This document shows, one piece after another, positions 5,663-6,151 of a DNA stretch of 6,151 nucleotides. Source of the stretch: Treponema sp. UBA7590 (GTDB taxonomy: Bacteria > Spirochaetota > Spirochaetia > Treponematales > Treponemataceae). A program made the translations under genes and the position numbers. Location: positions 1-6,151 of the forward strand of contig DLKK01000036.1 of NCBI GenBank assembly GCA_002478955.1, in the 5' to 3' direction. Each line of letters starts with the position of its first letter. Positions within the stretch are counted from its first letter, which is position 1. The notes under the pieces were generated by a model. The model was not told the DNA's origin and did not search any database. It saw only the letters and a list, made by a program, of their open reading frames with translations.

Positions 5663-6151
5663 ATGAAAAAATTGTTTTGTGCAGTAACTGCTATGGCACT
5701 CGCTGCAACTACTTTTGCTGCTCCAAAAAAAGTAGCATTGAAAGTATGGGAATCAGATGGTCCGGAAAAGGCTTTTATCACTTTTGCTGCACGCCAGTAT
5801 AAAAAAGTTGATCCAAGCGTAAAAATCACTTACGAGCCAGTTGCTTCAACAGACGCTCGCGCAAAGATTGAGTTGGACGGACCTGCTGGAGTAGGTGCTG
5901 ATATTTTTGTTGCTCCACATGATCATATTGGTGCATTGGTAGAAGGTGGTCACGTTCTTCCTGTAGATGATGCAGACGAATATCTTGCAAACTTTGAAGA
6001 TATGGCAAAAACTGGTGCTTCTTACGGTGGACAGGTTTATGGTTACCCGCTCGGAGCAGAAACTTATGCTTTGTTCTATAACAAGGCTCTTATTAAAGAA
6101 GCTCCAAAAACTTGGGATGAAGTAATTTCTTTCGCAAAGACATTCAACAAC
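5663..6151 (+). CDS. malE: Maltose/maltodextrin ABC transporter substrate-binding protein, N-terminal part (runs off right edge)
   Basis: The frame is open from the ATG at 5663 to the edge, 163 codons, with the C-terminal part outside the window. Residues 1-19 or 1-20 are a Sec signal (LFCAVTAMALAATTFA) cut before APKK; Cys6 sits too early, with no small residue before it, to be a lipobox. The protein is therefore a soluble periplasmic binding protein, not a lipoprotein. The mature part matches family 1 sugar-binding proteins of the MalE type: LKVWESDGPEKAF opens the first lobe, GVGADIFVAPHDHIGALVEG corresponds to the GPDIIFWAHDRFGGYAQSG stretch of E. coli MalE, and YGYPLGAETYALFYNKALI corresponds to the AYPIAVEALSLIYNKDLL segment. 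PKTWDEV also aligns. It would bind maltodextrins freed by the pullulanase and deliver them to MalF/MalG-type permeases, expected just downstream. A related sugar specificity cannot be excluded from the first third. All 27 visible Ala codons are GCT or GCA, suggesting high expression. Confidence 0.92.
   Translation, partial: MKKLFCAVTAMALAATTFAAPKKVALKVWESDGPEKAFITFAARQYKKVDPSVKITYEPVASTDARAKIELDGPAGVGADIFVAPHDHIGALVEGGHVLPVDDADEYLANFEDMAKTGASYGGQVYGYPLGAETYALFYNKALIKEAPKTWDEVISFAKTFNN

Overview
The window reads like chromosome of a host-associated or gut spirochaete, most likely a Treponema-type bacterium. This is an inference from several points: moderate GC, two lipoprotein signals with relaxed lipoboxes (FVSC and IFSC), a maltodextrin-binding protein with a cleavable non-lipoprotein signal (so a diderm with a periplasm), and several genes lacking a clear Shine-Dalgarno sequence. 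No rRNA or marker gene is present to fix the genus.

Layout: (i) 1-348, minus strand, is the N-terminal 116 residues of a small helical-repeat (TPR-like) lipoprotein that runs off the left edge. (ii) 349-450 is a divergent intergenic region with candidate promoters for both directions, built around one shared TTGGCAA/TTGCCAA element. (iii) 451-1053 encodes a six-helix membrane protein of unknown function, followed 17 nt later by (iv) 1071-2840, a GTG-started 589-residue lipoprotein with many TPR repeats. The two look like one transcription unit. (v) After a 37-nt gap, 2878-5619 encodes a secreted type I pullulanase (CBM41, N2, CBM48, GH13 catalytic barrel, C-terminal beta domain) with all catalytic residues present. 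It has no Shine-Dalgarno and a -10-like box only 7 nt before its ATG, which suggests leaderless expression. (vi) 5620-5662 is a compact leader holding a stem-loop that abuts a strong Shine-Dalgarno, ahead of (vii) 5663-6151, the first 163 residues of a MalE-type maltose/maltodextrin-binding protein that runs off the right edge. All genes from 451 onward point rightward, and I see no intrinsic terminator between them.

Biology: the pullulanase would cut alpha-1,6 branches in pullulan, amylopectin or glycogen-derived dextrins outside the cytoplasm. The adjacent binding protein would hand the linear maltodextrins to an ABC transporter whose permeases should lie just right of the window. The membrane protein and TPR lipoproteins on the left have no visible role in starch use. 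I found no wholly new system. The least ordinary signals are in the control regions: the pulA-malE junction (palindrome over a -35, then a hairpin touching the SD), the possibly leaderless pulA start, and the shared divergent -35 element.
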